Source: Coriaria nepalensis | Taxonomy: Eukaryota; Streptophyta; Magnoliopsida; Cucurbitales; Coriariaceae | Direction of reading: 5' to 3' | Assembly (NCBI GenBank): GCA_027186245.1 | Contig: CP114493.1 | Location: forward strand, 8,873,501 to 8,937,500 | DNA: 64,000 nucleotides | In this document: positions 23,923-35,000 of the stretch, piece after piece | Layout: every line of letters starts with the position of its first letter | Position numbering within the stretch: the stretch's first letter is position 1 | Notes under the pieces: generated by a model | Seen by the model: only the letters and a program-made list of their open reading frames with translations | Told to the model about the DNA's origin: nothing | Database searches by the model: none | Translations under genes and position numbers: made by a program

Positions 23923-25210
23923 CTAATGGATAATTAAGTATGATTGTGCGGGTTTAATTATATATTTTTCTCTTCGGCGAGTACCGATAGAGAACCGCCA
24001 TGCGTCGACCATAACCTCCGGGAGTAAGCGGAGGCAGAAACACTGAAGCACGTGGGGCCAATAAGGGATACAAACGGATTCATAGCCGATCCGACGGATA
24101 GCAGCCGCCACATAAGCATCGGGTGATGGTATGAAGAAAGATGATTCTTCTAACGATGCTGCTTTAGATGCCATATTTGTTGCAACGTACAATGGCACCT
24201 ACATTAATCCATTTCCAATCAATATGTATAACCTAAATCAATAATTCGTCAATTTATACACATCAATATGTATAATTATACATAAGAAGTATAAGATAAC
24301 ATAATGTACTTAATCCTTGTGATAAGAGGAGATAATGGATGTTATAACATTTTTTTTAAGTAACTGTTCATTCCACATTCGATAGAACATTTGATAGTTT
24401 CTCAGATAGTCATATGTACCTGGCATTGTACATCAATTCGGTGTCGTTTATATTCTACATGCAAGGATCTTGAGAACTGATCGATGTAGCTGGCAATATT
24501 AAGGCATTGAGTAATCATATAACTTAACATGTAGCTGGAAAATATTAATAGTTTTATCATATTTTTTAAAAGGAAAATTACTCTTACGCTTTAGTAGCGG
24601 CATAGATTGCGTAGAGAGGATGAGAAGGAAGAACACTTCCTGCACAAGAACCAATATTAACAATGGCTCCTTTCTTCTTCTCCAACATCTTTGGAATGAC
24701 AGCTTTTGTGACCCAAGTAGTTCCCTCTAAGTTCACTCTAACAACATTCATCCAATCCTCCTCTTCCACCTCATGAAAAAACATTGCTTTAGGATACGTA
24801 ATCCCCACGTTGTTTATCAAAACACCAACATCTAAACCCTTTATGGCTCCCTCTATCACTTCCACCCAATTACCAAACACGTCTTTAGAAAAATCCAACA
24901 CTACAATCTTTACCTTAGTATGGGGAAACTTACTTATAATCTCCATTGATACTGATTTGAGTTTGTCATAATTCCGGCTAACGAGTATTAGGTTTAGCTC
25001 TTCGTGTGCTAACCGGAAGGCGAACGATTTTCCGATGCCGTCAGTGGCGCCGGTGATGAGGGCCCACGAACCGTATGTTGTGAGGTTCCTCGAGGGTCGT
25101 AGACAGGCATGGAAGAGAGATTGAAGAAGAGAGGTGAGGCGGTTGAGGATGGAGAAGAAACCGAGAGTTGAGAGAAGGAAAAAAAGCCAAATGGCGGGAG
25201 TGTTTTCCAT
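23923..25210 (-). CDS. KCR1: Very-long-chain 3-oxoacyl-CoA reductase (KCR1/KCR2-like short-chain dehydrogenase)
   Basis: This enzyme reduces 3-oxoacyl-CoA to 3-hydroxyacyl-CoA with NADPH, the second step of fatty-acid elongation on the ER that feeds waxes and sphingolipids. Minus-strand exons 25210-24588, 24489-24420 and 24198-23923 give 322 residues, close to the family length of about 318. Residues about 6-30 are a membrane segment. The short-chain dehydrogenase motifs are present: TGATDGIGKSFA, LINNVGI, IVNIGSCAG and the active-site YxxxK (YAATK) at the first junction. The YGSWALITGATDGIGK and VPLYVATNM stretches are typical of plant KCR. Unlike KCR1 as I recall it, the C-terminus (KPAQSYLIIH) has no dilysine-like ER signal. 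Arabidopsis has two copies; this could be co-orthologous to both. Confidence 0.88.
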
Positions 25211-25439
25211 GGATTTCTCGTTGGTAGATTATTTTTTGGAGAGAGGGGTAATATATATAACTAGTACGTCTACTACGTAAAAAGGGTTTGGTGCATGGTC
25301 CTGATATATAATGTAATATGCATTTAATATACCTACGTACAATGGAACTAAGAGTTAAGACACGCAAATTTATAGAGCATACAAAAAAGTTAGGACTCTT
25401 GATTAATTGAGATTAAATGAAACAGTAATATTCTAAGTA

Positions 25440-25854
25440 TAGTTATATTAGCTTGCATTAATAGAATATCTCCCTTAGTATATGCTTCTAAATACTCTTA
25501 AAATATCTATCTTAATTGTGGTTTAATAGCTGGTAATAGCCCATTATTTATTAGGTTATCTTTTACTTCTTCAAATATAAATATTTCATTGTACAAGTAC
25601 CTGTAAAAAGTAACGATTGAATATAAAATAGTATATTGAACATGTTTATAGTATCAGAGCATAACGATCTCTAACAAGAAATTTTATATTTGGAAGCATC
25701 TCCTTCCCTTTCCTTCAGCATGTCTAACGACAATGGCAACAACGGGCTCCCCCTTGCCCTGCCACCGGGCTTTGCTCCTCATCCAGCCGATCAGACCGTT
25801 GCAGGAGTTTTTCTTCAACCTGGAATTGCTGCTGAACTAGCGGCTCTCCAATAG
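25440..25854 (+). mobile_element. Truncated Copia-type LTR retrotransposon 5' end
   Basis: TAGTATCAGAGC at 25649-25660 matches 11 of 12 bases of TGGTATCAGAGC, the initiator-Met tRNA primer site used by many plant Copia elements. The preceding 200 bp has LTR-like features (a TATAAATA box near 25577). From 25720 a 44-codon Pro-rich open frame (MSNDNGNNGLPLALPPGF) resembles the start of a gag gene and stops at 25854. No pol region, second LTR or target duplication is visible, so this is a fragment. The left border is a guess. Confidence 0.5.
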
Positions 25855-26333
25855 CCTTTCCCACCATTGTCCCGCAAAGAAAATGGTAGGGAGATTAAAA
25901 ATATATATTAAATATGGATAAAATATCAACTCAATAATTTTATTTAAATTTAATATTTTTTTGGTCTCATAACTGACCAGACAAAGCATTGTCCAATTGA
26001 TTGTATGCATTCAAATAATAGCTTTTACACTTTATAACATCCGTAACAGATCATGAATGAGAATTTTAATACATGTTAAATGCTGGGTCGATGAAAAATT
26101 AAATGCACCGGCCAGTTAGCTGATCTATAAGACGTAATATAATCTATGTTTTAATCCCACAAGTTATGTCGGATTCATTCAGTTTCAACACTACGTTTTC
26201 GTCATATCATATGATACTGGTCCCGCCCCCATGCAGCATGCATGCACGTGAAGTCTTAATGCTGGTCCAGTTTCAATGCGATTCGTGTCAAACCCATCTT
26301 CTATACGCTCTTTTGCAGGTTCACAGACCTTGA

Positions 26334-26709
26334 TGCGGAAGAAGAGGAAACTGGAAATCGTACCTACCATGCCCTCCTCTGTTTCCTTTTCGATGATAAC
26401 ATCGACAAGTGTGCAGTTTGTATTAAAGGGAGATCATCACTGATTGGTAAAAAGCTGTCTGAACATTAACTATTACAGTTGTTAGAATTGAATTCTGAAG
26501 AGCGGAAGTTGAGAACAACAGAAAAGAGAAACTACGAAGTAACTGACTTTGAAGAAATTAATGTAAGTTGTCACATGCACATGGAGAAGACGATTGAGAA
26601 GGAAGGTAAATCAATAGAGGAGGGCATGGCATGTACGACCATTACTTTTGAGATAGAACCGGAAAAACTCAAGGAGTTACGGACCCAATTACAAGAACTG
26701 TCGGAATAG
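26334..26709 (+). other. Short coding-like stretch, unrecognised
   Basis: After an acceptor-like TTTTGCAG at 26330-26337, an open stretch reads FTDLDAEEEETGNRTYHALL and ends at a stop near 26470. A second open stretch to 26709 contains HMHMEKTIEKEG and ends FEIEPEKLKELRTQLQELSE. Codon-like composition and charged helices suggest protein ancestry, but the two pieces are only about 30 bp apart, too close for a plant intron, and no start is evident. It may be a gene relic or the end of an unseen gene. I assign no function. Confidence 0.25.
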
Positions 26710-26965
26710 GCAATATGTATATTGTATTTATACTGAAATGCGTAACGAGTATAAGAACATTTTGATAAATGCCTGAAACTAAGTAACTCGACTAAAGTTG
26801 TAACACGTACATGATACACAAGGCATCCCTCATTTCATTTCTAATAACTGTAACCTCTTCGTAAATAATTTTCAATCCAGATTGTCATGCGTGAAAATAC
26901 AATAATTTTCGTGTAGGACTATAACAAGTTTTCGCTTGATCATATCAATCAAATTGGCAGGCTCC

Positions 26966-29816
26966 TCAAGGGTCCAAATCAAGGCTGTCATGGGCAGCGG
27001 AGACCTTGGACAATTGCTCCTGGCTGTGAGAAAAAGGGTCATCCACTCCCTGGACCGAACTCAATCTCGGAGATGGAGTGCCGTTCCAACTCGTCATCTG
27101 TTCAAGCTCACAACCGCTGCATCTCATACTCGCTTCTTCTTTTAACTTTATGAAGAACATTGATGACCAGAAATCTTTCGTCAAGTTCTTCATAACAGAA
27201 AAGTAACAAAAAAAGCCCCCCATAAAAACTGAGACATCTTTAATCAAATCTATGAAGGTTTTGTAATAAGTTAATAAACTTACTGTTTTCATTAACTGGA
27301 GCAATTCATTTAGCGCGTTAATGAAGAGATTTTGGTCCGCTAGATTCGGAGTTGTCAAAATCTCTTGCCTGGTCCGGTGCGAAATGTTTACCTCCATAGG
27401 TGCACCTTTTGGATAAGAAATATCAGATAAAAAATTTACAAGAGTTTTTAAAGTTTAAAGTATAACTCATGAGGGGGGAAAACAAAATTCAGAACAAACC
27501 CGCTATTATGTACTTGTCAATGATATGTCTTGCCATATAGACTCTTCTTATGGGATCATCCACCGGTAATTTCCCGAGCTCATGTACTTCATCGTAGAAA
27601 TGTACATTCTCCCCAGCCAAACAACTGCCATAACAAAAACCATTAAAAAGAAAAATAATCTTGTCTTTTTTTTGAAGTAGGAATAGATTCATAAATATAT
27701 ATACACCTGTCAGCAAAGGCCATGAAGGAGTGACGGAATTTCTTATTGAGAAGTAACTTATCAAGGGGCTGGTCAGGATTTATAACAGGTGCTTGCTCGG
27801 TTTGGTATAGTAAGCCACTATCAGGTATGCCTAGAGCTTGACCCATAGTCTTGTACTCAAGAGGCTCCCTTATTCTCAAACTGAGTTGAGAAATGAGAGG
27901 TTGTGAACTTGAGAGAGAGTAGAAAGTCAGCACGAGAATACTTGCCTGTGGAGGAGAAGTACAGCTGAGAAATATTAGCAAAAAAACGCGACCATTAAGG
28001 CTTTAAGCTCATGACACCCTCAAACTTCATTTTTTAGCGTTCGACACTAAAGTTTGGGTGGGTAACATATTATATGGACTTACCGTGACTAGTAGTAGAA
28101 ACCTAGAGAGAACTTGAAGCCATGAGATTTCTTCATGAATCTCGTTAAGAATGTAGGCGAAAATCCACACTCCTAAGAAAGGAGAGAAGAACATGTTATT
28201 TTGTAACTAGTTAAACCTAAATACTGCAAATTGAAGAAGAATCGTAGGTCCTCACAGTAATACCTATAGAAGATGAGGATAATAGAATTCCTTTCCATAG
28301 GTCCTTAAGTTCATCAAACCGAAACTCGATATGCTGAATCGCTATGGTGAATCCAATCAATGAGGCGACATAGAGCAAGTGAAGTGATACGACAGGGAAG
28401 ATCCAACGAGTTCCCATGTGGCACCTACGGTTCAGAGGCTGCTTTATATGGACAACTAGATAAAGAAAGAAAAAAGAAGATATTTTGATTATGAGCAAGT
28501 TGAGAGCTTCATTGAAGTAGTCGTTCCTAATGAACAGTCTATTGCTTCTTACATATGGCCCCAACAATCCATGGAAGTAGGATAAGGGGAAGTAAAATAT
28601 AAGATCTGATGGGTGGGAGACGCCTCCTGAAGTACAATGGCCAGCAATGAAGCAACAAATAAGGTTTTTAATCCACTACTAGTTTCTTCATGAAATTTTG
28701 TTCTTACAAGTTTACTTACTTGACAAATATGTAATATAGTTGGAAGGCTTGTGATATCCGGCAGCTCAGCAATAAACCAAATCCGAGAGGACCTTCAAAC
28801 CACACTGAAAGCCAAAAAATGAAATTGAAATAAATAAATAAATAAATAATGGAACTAGTCAAAAACTAAGTAAAGACATAAGCCAAGAGTAAAACCTGCC
28901 CAAATATAGCAAGATTGCCACCAGTGCCGCTTTTTGAAGTTGAGAATATTGAGCGACATCTAAAAGGAAAAAAGATGGGTTAGTATGGACGATTCTGTGA
29001 TTACTGAGCTTCAATTTAGAGCTAAAAGATGTTGAGAAGTGAGAAATTTAAAAAAAAGAGTAATTGAGTTTTATGGAAAAAGAGATTTCATAGTGCAAGT
29101 CTAACCACAATTGCTAGCAGAAGATTGAAGCCTGCAAAAACAATAATGACCGGAATCCAAAAACCACTGCCTTTAGTACGAGGAATCTTGTGAACGACAA
29201 AAGGGATAATCGAACGCGAGATTAATCTGAAAAAAAAAGAAAGAATCCATCAATCCAGTCGAATGATTTTACCTTCAGTTTTTTTGTTTCTTTAAATCAT
29301 CTACGAAACCAATCAAGAAAAGGGTATGCATATATAGCTTGTTCTATTTTAAAGACAACTTAATTGCCCATCAAACAATTCAAATCCAATTAAGATAAAG
29401 CTAGCAAGACTAAGACTATGAATACAGAACATTAAAACAGACTAACAGAGTACCTGTTCTAGACATGAATTTTGCATCTTACTTGTTAATAATTATTCAA
29501 CGGTATTTTCAGACAATTTTAACAAGAGTAGACTTCTGCTCGAATTTAAACCGGAGTTGATGCAAAATTTCTCTTTGTAGTACTAAAAGAGGAGTAAAAT
29601 AAATCAATAAAGCGATCGAGTTAACTCTGTTAAATGGGTCCATGTCTAAGACTCTAAATATGTTTTCTTAATGGAAAATTGCTGAATATGTTCATATCAG
29701 AAGAAACCCATTACTCAATCAGAGTAGGAGAAGACGTACAGAGTAATGCAGAGGAGAGAAAAAGCTACGGCGATGTAATCGGTCGGACAGCCACCGTCGA
29801 CGGCACAGCTCGCCAT
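26966..29816 (-). CDS. RGS1: Regulator of G-protein signalling 1 (seven-helix RGS protein)
   Basis: RGS1 sits in the plasma membrane and speeds GTP hydrolysis by the G-alpha subunit GPA1, restraining G-protein signalling in sugar, growth and immune responses. Eleven minus-strand exons join in phase: 29816-29740, 29226-29106, 28959-28896, 28804-28720, 28626-28553, 28455-28264, 28172-28084, 27945-27707, 27624-27500, 27405-27284 and 27187-26966, giving 469 residues (Arabidopsis 459). The N-terminal half holds seven hydrophobic helices and family signatures ([67 protein letters not shown]). The RGS box follows ([39 protein letters not shown]). The C-tail keeps [14 protein letters not shown], matching the phosphoserine cluster that drives glucose-induced endocytosis. 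The last 11 residues differ from the Arabidopsis end. Confidence 0.96.
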
Positions 29817-30767
29817 TTTGCCTCCCGTTTTGCATCTGGGATTTCTTTCTTCTTCTTCTACTTCTACTTCTTGTGAATTTCAGATGGAAACAGTCCCCTA
29901 TTGAATTGGCCACGGCCACCTTCTAGACGCAGTTAATTCACTGTTTTTTTCCAAAGTCTAGAGCGACTGCCGGTTCCGTACTTCCGTTTTCCTTTCTTCG
30001 ATTGGATTGCGTGTTTGACTAATTGGGATCAGTGTCGTATTTTGTCTTCTCTGCGTGGCTTTCTGATGAGAGAATCGATGATGATCAGTACCAAATAAAT
30101 GAATGCATCGTCATACACCCAATCATAAAGAACATGTTGTATTTCATAAACGAGACAATCATTACGACATGTCGTAATTCAGCAATGCGTTTTGATGACG
30201 TTTTACTCCATTGAAGCAAGCAAAATCCTAAAAACGAAGAGTTTCCTTTGTTTTAAAGGACTGGTAAGAAAACAAATGAAATTGATCCATCTTCATTCTT
30301 CAACTCTTTCAAAGCTAAACTCGAACCGAAGAATAATTAGTCAAGTTGGGTTAGAGATCAGCACTACTTAGCTCGACTCGACTCGGCTCAATTACATCCT
30401 TACCTAGCATAGTCTTTTGCAGCCAATCCATATTTGTGGTTCCCACCCAAAAACTGTCACAATATCTCCTTATCTGAAGTATATTGAGTCAAACTCTTGA
30501 ACTTATTTTTTACCCATACTTTACCAAAACTCCAGTTTCCAAACTCAAGCTGATAAAGTTCTTACATGAAAATTGTTTTAAGAAATAAAATTTGAAAAAA
30601 TAATAATAATAAATAAATAATCATCATAAATAAGATAACCATGCATTTCCTACATGGGGCTATACAAGTTTAAGTGCAGTGATATGAAAACTACGTAATG
30701 AAAATGGCAGCAACCCCTACTGTGTTCGTCTTCTTCAACCCATAAGCTGGTCAGTGCAGACAAGTGT
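29817..30767. other. RGS1 promoter and spacer to the NOI pseudogene
   Basis: The RGS1 promoter and leader lie at the left. A perfect 18-bp palindrome, ATTACGACATGTCGTAAT, lies at 30161-30178. I see no gene; the right end may be 3' UTR of the NOI locus. Confidence 0.4.
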
Positions 30768-31616
30768 CTAAAGACAGCACAACCATTTTCTCTGCATCAG
30801 GACAACACAAATAGACAGTACTAGTTCATCAACTTCACCACAAACAGAAATTTCATTGCTCATCAAGAGCAAAAATGTTCTATAGAATCTACACATACAG
30901 TGCCTTAGTGGGATCCTCGTACTTATGTTTTTGATCACCGAACTTGTCATATTTCTACTTTGAAGTATAAATCTCAGGAGTTCCTCCACTCTTCTTCTCG
31001 TCTCGAGCCTTGTTGAATATCATCGAGCAGCCTTGCGCTGAGGCCGGATCGTTCACATCTCACTCCCCGAATTTCGGTAGAGGCCCGCCCTTTTTCTTCT
31101 GCAAAATATAATAATCAGAAAGCTATGATTCACACAATTCTGAAACGGCAATGACCTGTTTAAAAACCAGTTTTTTTTTTCTTCTCTTTCACAAACTTCA
31201 GTTTCACAGACGGTACACCAAACCTACCCGAAAGAATCCATAAAAAACGGCCATGGAAGATTTAAGATTATAGTAAACCATTCTCAATTTCCACTAAAAA
31301 TCAGTAACCACAACAGTTCAGATCAGCCAATAATTAGGGGGAAGAGAGAAAAAAAAAAAAAAAAGAACACCAATTCCTTCAATATATAAAAGAGCAGAAA
31401 CCCACTTCGAAAAAACAAAGAAAATTGGATTACCATGAAGAACTACTAAGCAGGCGTTTATACCCAGTAAAACCCTATATAAAAAAGAGGACCCCCCCTT
31501 TTTTCTCAGATTAATAAAACAGAAATAAATACCTGAATCACAATCACAGTATCACAATAACAGAAGAAAGAAGAAAAAAAAAGAAAAGAAAAAAAAAAGG
31601 ATCTTACTGAAGCCAT
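30768..31616 (-). pseudogene. NOI/RIN4-family small protein gene with two in-frame stops
   Basis: NOI proteins share the core of RIN4, a plasma-membrane immune regulator cut by bacterial effectors. Three exons on the minus strand can be joined in phase: 31616-31608 (MAS), 31098-30899 and 30789-30768. Exon 2 reads KKKGGPLPKFGE, a stop, then DVNDPASAQGCSMIFNKARD, where intact proteins have PxFGEWDVNDP. The conserved Trp is replaced by TGA at 31062-31060. A second stop (TAG, 30957-30955) sits in TSK-stop-KYDKFG. Exon 3 still encodes KWLCCL, the Cys pair used for lipid anchoring. Splice sites are intact, so decay is recent or the stops are assembly or allelic differences. As it stands, only 15 residues would be made. 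Confidence 0.8.
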
Positions 31617-32006
31617 GATAGTGAAATCTGAGATGATTTGGATTGTCTTTTTGTTTAGGCTCCTCTAGCTCGAGAATGAAGCTTGACAACGAAGGTTCAG
31701 AGTGAAAAAGCTAAACGGGACCTCATAATTGTAATTGTAATTTTTATTTTTTTGTCGTTTTCTCTTTTTTGCCACAAACCCAGAAGTAAAACAAGAGTCT
31801 GACGCGGGACCACCTGTAGTTATGGAAACGACGCCGCTTTGAAAGCAAGTAGAAAACTCCCTTTCTTTTTGTGTGGGTAAAATCACTAAAAAGGTAAAAT
31901 AAAATAAAACCACATAGTAAATAAGTCGCTGTAAATTATAAGTAACAGCATGTATGTGTCCCAACCACAAAGTTTTGAACTTGAACTGTAAAAGTATAAG
32001 AAGAGA

Positions 32007-35000
32007 CTATCTTGCAGATGGTAAGAGACCCCCATTTGATAGATCAGGGCTCTCTATTTCCAGAAATGTTGTCAACAAAGTATTCCTCGACCTTTTCCCT
32101 TCCAAAGAACTACCCGAACATAACTTCCGGTTCGCTTGGTCACTCCTGTTTTCGATCTTGATCGCATCCTGAACGGCCAGAATTATCTCCTGCGTCCACG
32201 GCCTAGAAACTCCATGTTGCTCTACACACTGGATTGCAATCTCTGCCACCCTTCAAACCGATTCGATTGTCACACTCTCAGCTAACACTGGATCAACAAT
32301 GCTCCTCACGTCGCCTTTTCTAATCAATGCCCTTGCCTATAAAACAGGCATTTCAATTTCAACACCTTATAAAGCACATCAAAACTGATTTCTATGTTAC
32401 TCCGGCCAAGGAAAATTAGAACACCTCAGCTATGTATATCATGTTTTAATGTTCGTTACTTGTATGACATGACATACATAGCCGGCGCCTGTTAGTTTCA
32501 TTGACTAGAATTCATAGTAGATTTATCATTTCTACTCCAGATTAACGTTCCTATGAACTTCATACCCAATGAACAATGTTCATTTCGGTGCTACTATAAT
32601 CTTCAGGTGAGATGGGCTTTCTTCCAGATTAGTTCTAGAAGAACAACTCCGGAACTGTACACATCACTTTTTTTGGTCAACCGTTGATTAGCATAGTACC
32701 TGTCAGAAAATATTTAGTAAATGTTCATTAACTATGTAGCAAAGGAGGAAAAAAAAATTAATATATAGTAAGGAGAAAAGGTTTGATATACTCGGGATCT
32801 AGGTATCCTACGGTTCCTCGAGCCATGCTCGATATATATGTTAAATCTTCCTCCGTTTGCCGGGAAAGTCCGAAGTCGGAAACTTTGACTCTCATATTTT
32901 TGTCCAGAAGGATATTGCTCGTTTTCACATCTCTATGAATGATACTTGGATTGCACCACGTGTGTAAATACTCGAGTCCTGAAAGATGTTGCACTTGGAG
33001 TTTTGAATCACAAACTGCAGTTTTAGTTAGATTTTGAGGTAAACTGGATTTTGTGTTTAGATAATACCTTTAGCTGCATCTTCTGCAATTCAAAGGCGAG
33101 ATAGCCAGTCAAATCTTTCTCGATCGGAAAAACCTGTTAAAAGATTTTATAGTATTAAGTTTTCATCAAGTGAAAAGAATAACCAGAAACCAAAAAAAAA
33201 AGTGCATTTTTAAATCAACATAAATATGCAAGTATATTTGTACAGAACAGTGTATGTGATCTCGTAAGGTTCCATTGTGCATATACTCATAAACGAGAAT
33301 TCTTTGATGTTCTTCTTTGCAGTATCCAATTAAAGTAACCAAATTCCTATGATGAATTCTTGGCAAAAGAGATACCTACAAGCATTTTTTTTTTTTTTCA
33401 GTAACAGAATTAATGCAGTTATGAAATACTACCTCAGTTTATAAACTGATGATTAGCATAGCTATAGATGAATCGGCCATTATCTTAACGGCTACTTCCT
33501 TTCCATCCTTCATTTTACCATGATAGACAGACCCGAAACTTCCCTTCCCGATTTTCTTCAAGCAATTATTTGTTGCTTCTTCCAGCTCTGATAATGTTAT
33601 GTAGTAATAGGCCACGCCTTCTTCCACCTGAGCACTGGAATAATTTGTTGAAGGCTTCATGTTGGTACGTAGCGAATCACCTAACATCATATAATGAACA
33701 TGGCAAGGACCAAACAATCAAAAAAGGGTATGTACTATTATAATGACGTACAGAGTTGAAGGTTCAAACCTTTGTCACTGTTTTTCAGGTCAGAATGAGT
33801 TGCCTTTTGTCGGATTTTGTTAGGTAGAAATAAACTTGCTATGAAAATAACTATCAGAATCGCAAGCAGTCCGGCTGAAGCTCCAAGTATGATCTTAGCA
33901 TTGATCTTGCTGTGTGTCCTCTTGTGTAGTTTTCTGTTCCCTTCATAACTACACAACAAAAATAATATCAAAACATATAGCGACCAAAACTGTAATTTAG
34001 CTAAACTGGAGTTTGTGCAAACTGTATTTTTATTATAACATTAGAAGCCTACTTACTTGAATATCAGTTTCCCTGTCAATAAATTAGGAGGTATTTCACC
34101 AGTGAAAGAGTTGTTCTGAATATACCTGTTACATAAATTTATCTTCCTTAAAAACTTTTATCTTATCATATCATCTCATCTTAGCTATTGTACTTACAGT
34201 TCTTTTTGATTCCGTAAACTTCCAAGGTAAGAAGGTAACAGACCCATCAAATTGTTATTCTCTAAATTCCTGCAGCAAGTTTATTAAAAAGATGATGAGA
34301 ACAACACAAAATCACTGTGAAAAACATATAGGGGAAATGTTATCAAAATTCTTACAGAATCCTTAAGTTTACAAGACTTCTTAAGTCAGGTAGTGGACCG
34401 GTGAGAGTGTTACTGTTTAACCACCTAATTAAAGAGAAGAAAATACTCAACATATCATTTGAAAACAGAAGCATTAAGAATAGAAAATAATCAAATTTAT
34501 ATAGCACTTACAGTTCCGCCAAACAATCCATGTTGTTAAGGTCGGATGGGATTTCACCCTGCAAATTCTCTCCCGAAAGTGCACTGTGCTCAAATTCAAT
34601 ACAGCATATTTGTATCTAGTTGTTAAAAAAAATGTTTTGCTTTTTCAAGCATAAATTGACTTGAAGATGAAGAAAATCTACATTTCTTTTACTCTTGGTG
34701 GATTGGCTAAGCTACAAGTAACCCATTCCCACCGTGTCGGAACACAAGCATCACCTTCATTTATCAAAAGGTCCTCTCTCAACATTTTACCCGCAAGGCA
34801 TTCACGTCATTCATTACAAACATAAACAGTTTCACTAATCAGTTTTAATTTCCGTCAAGAAAACTTCAAAATCTGTCTTATCTTTTATTTTTTGGGAAGC
34901 AACTTACAATCTTGCCTGGCTGTCTTTGAGCCAATCTGCAGATCTCTGCTCATTTCCATCGCATTCAGAATTGGCCCTTGAGTAGAATCCCGGGTTTTGC

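Larger units (their letters stand above)
25211..26965. other. Spacer between the reductase and RGS1 genes
   Basis: It holds the reductase promoter (a TATATATAA-like box about 45 bp upstream of its ATG), a truncated Copia-like element and a short coding-like stretch, both listed separately. The remainder (25880-26330) is A+T-rich without features I can support. Confidence 0.4.
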
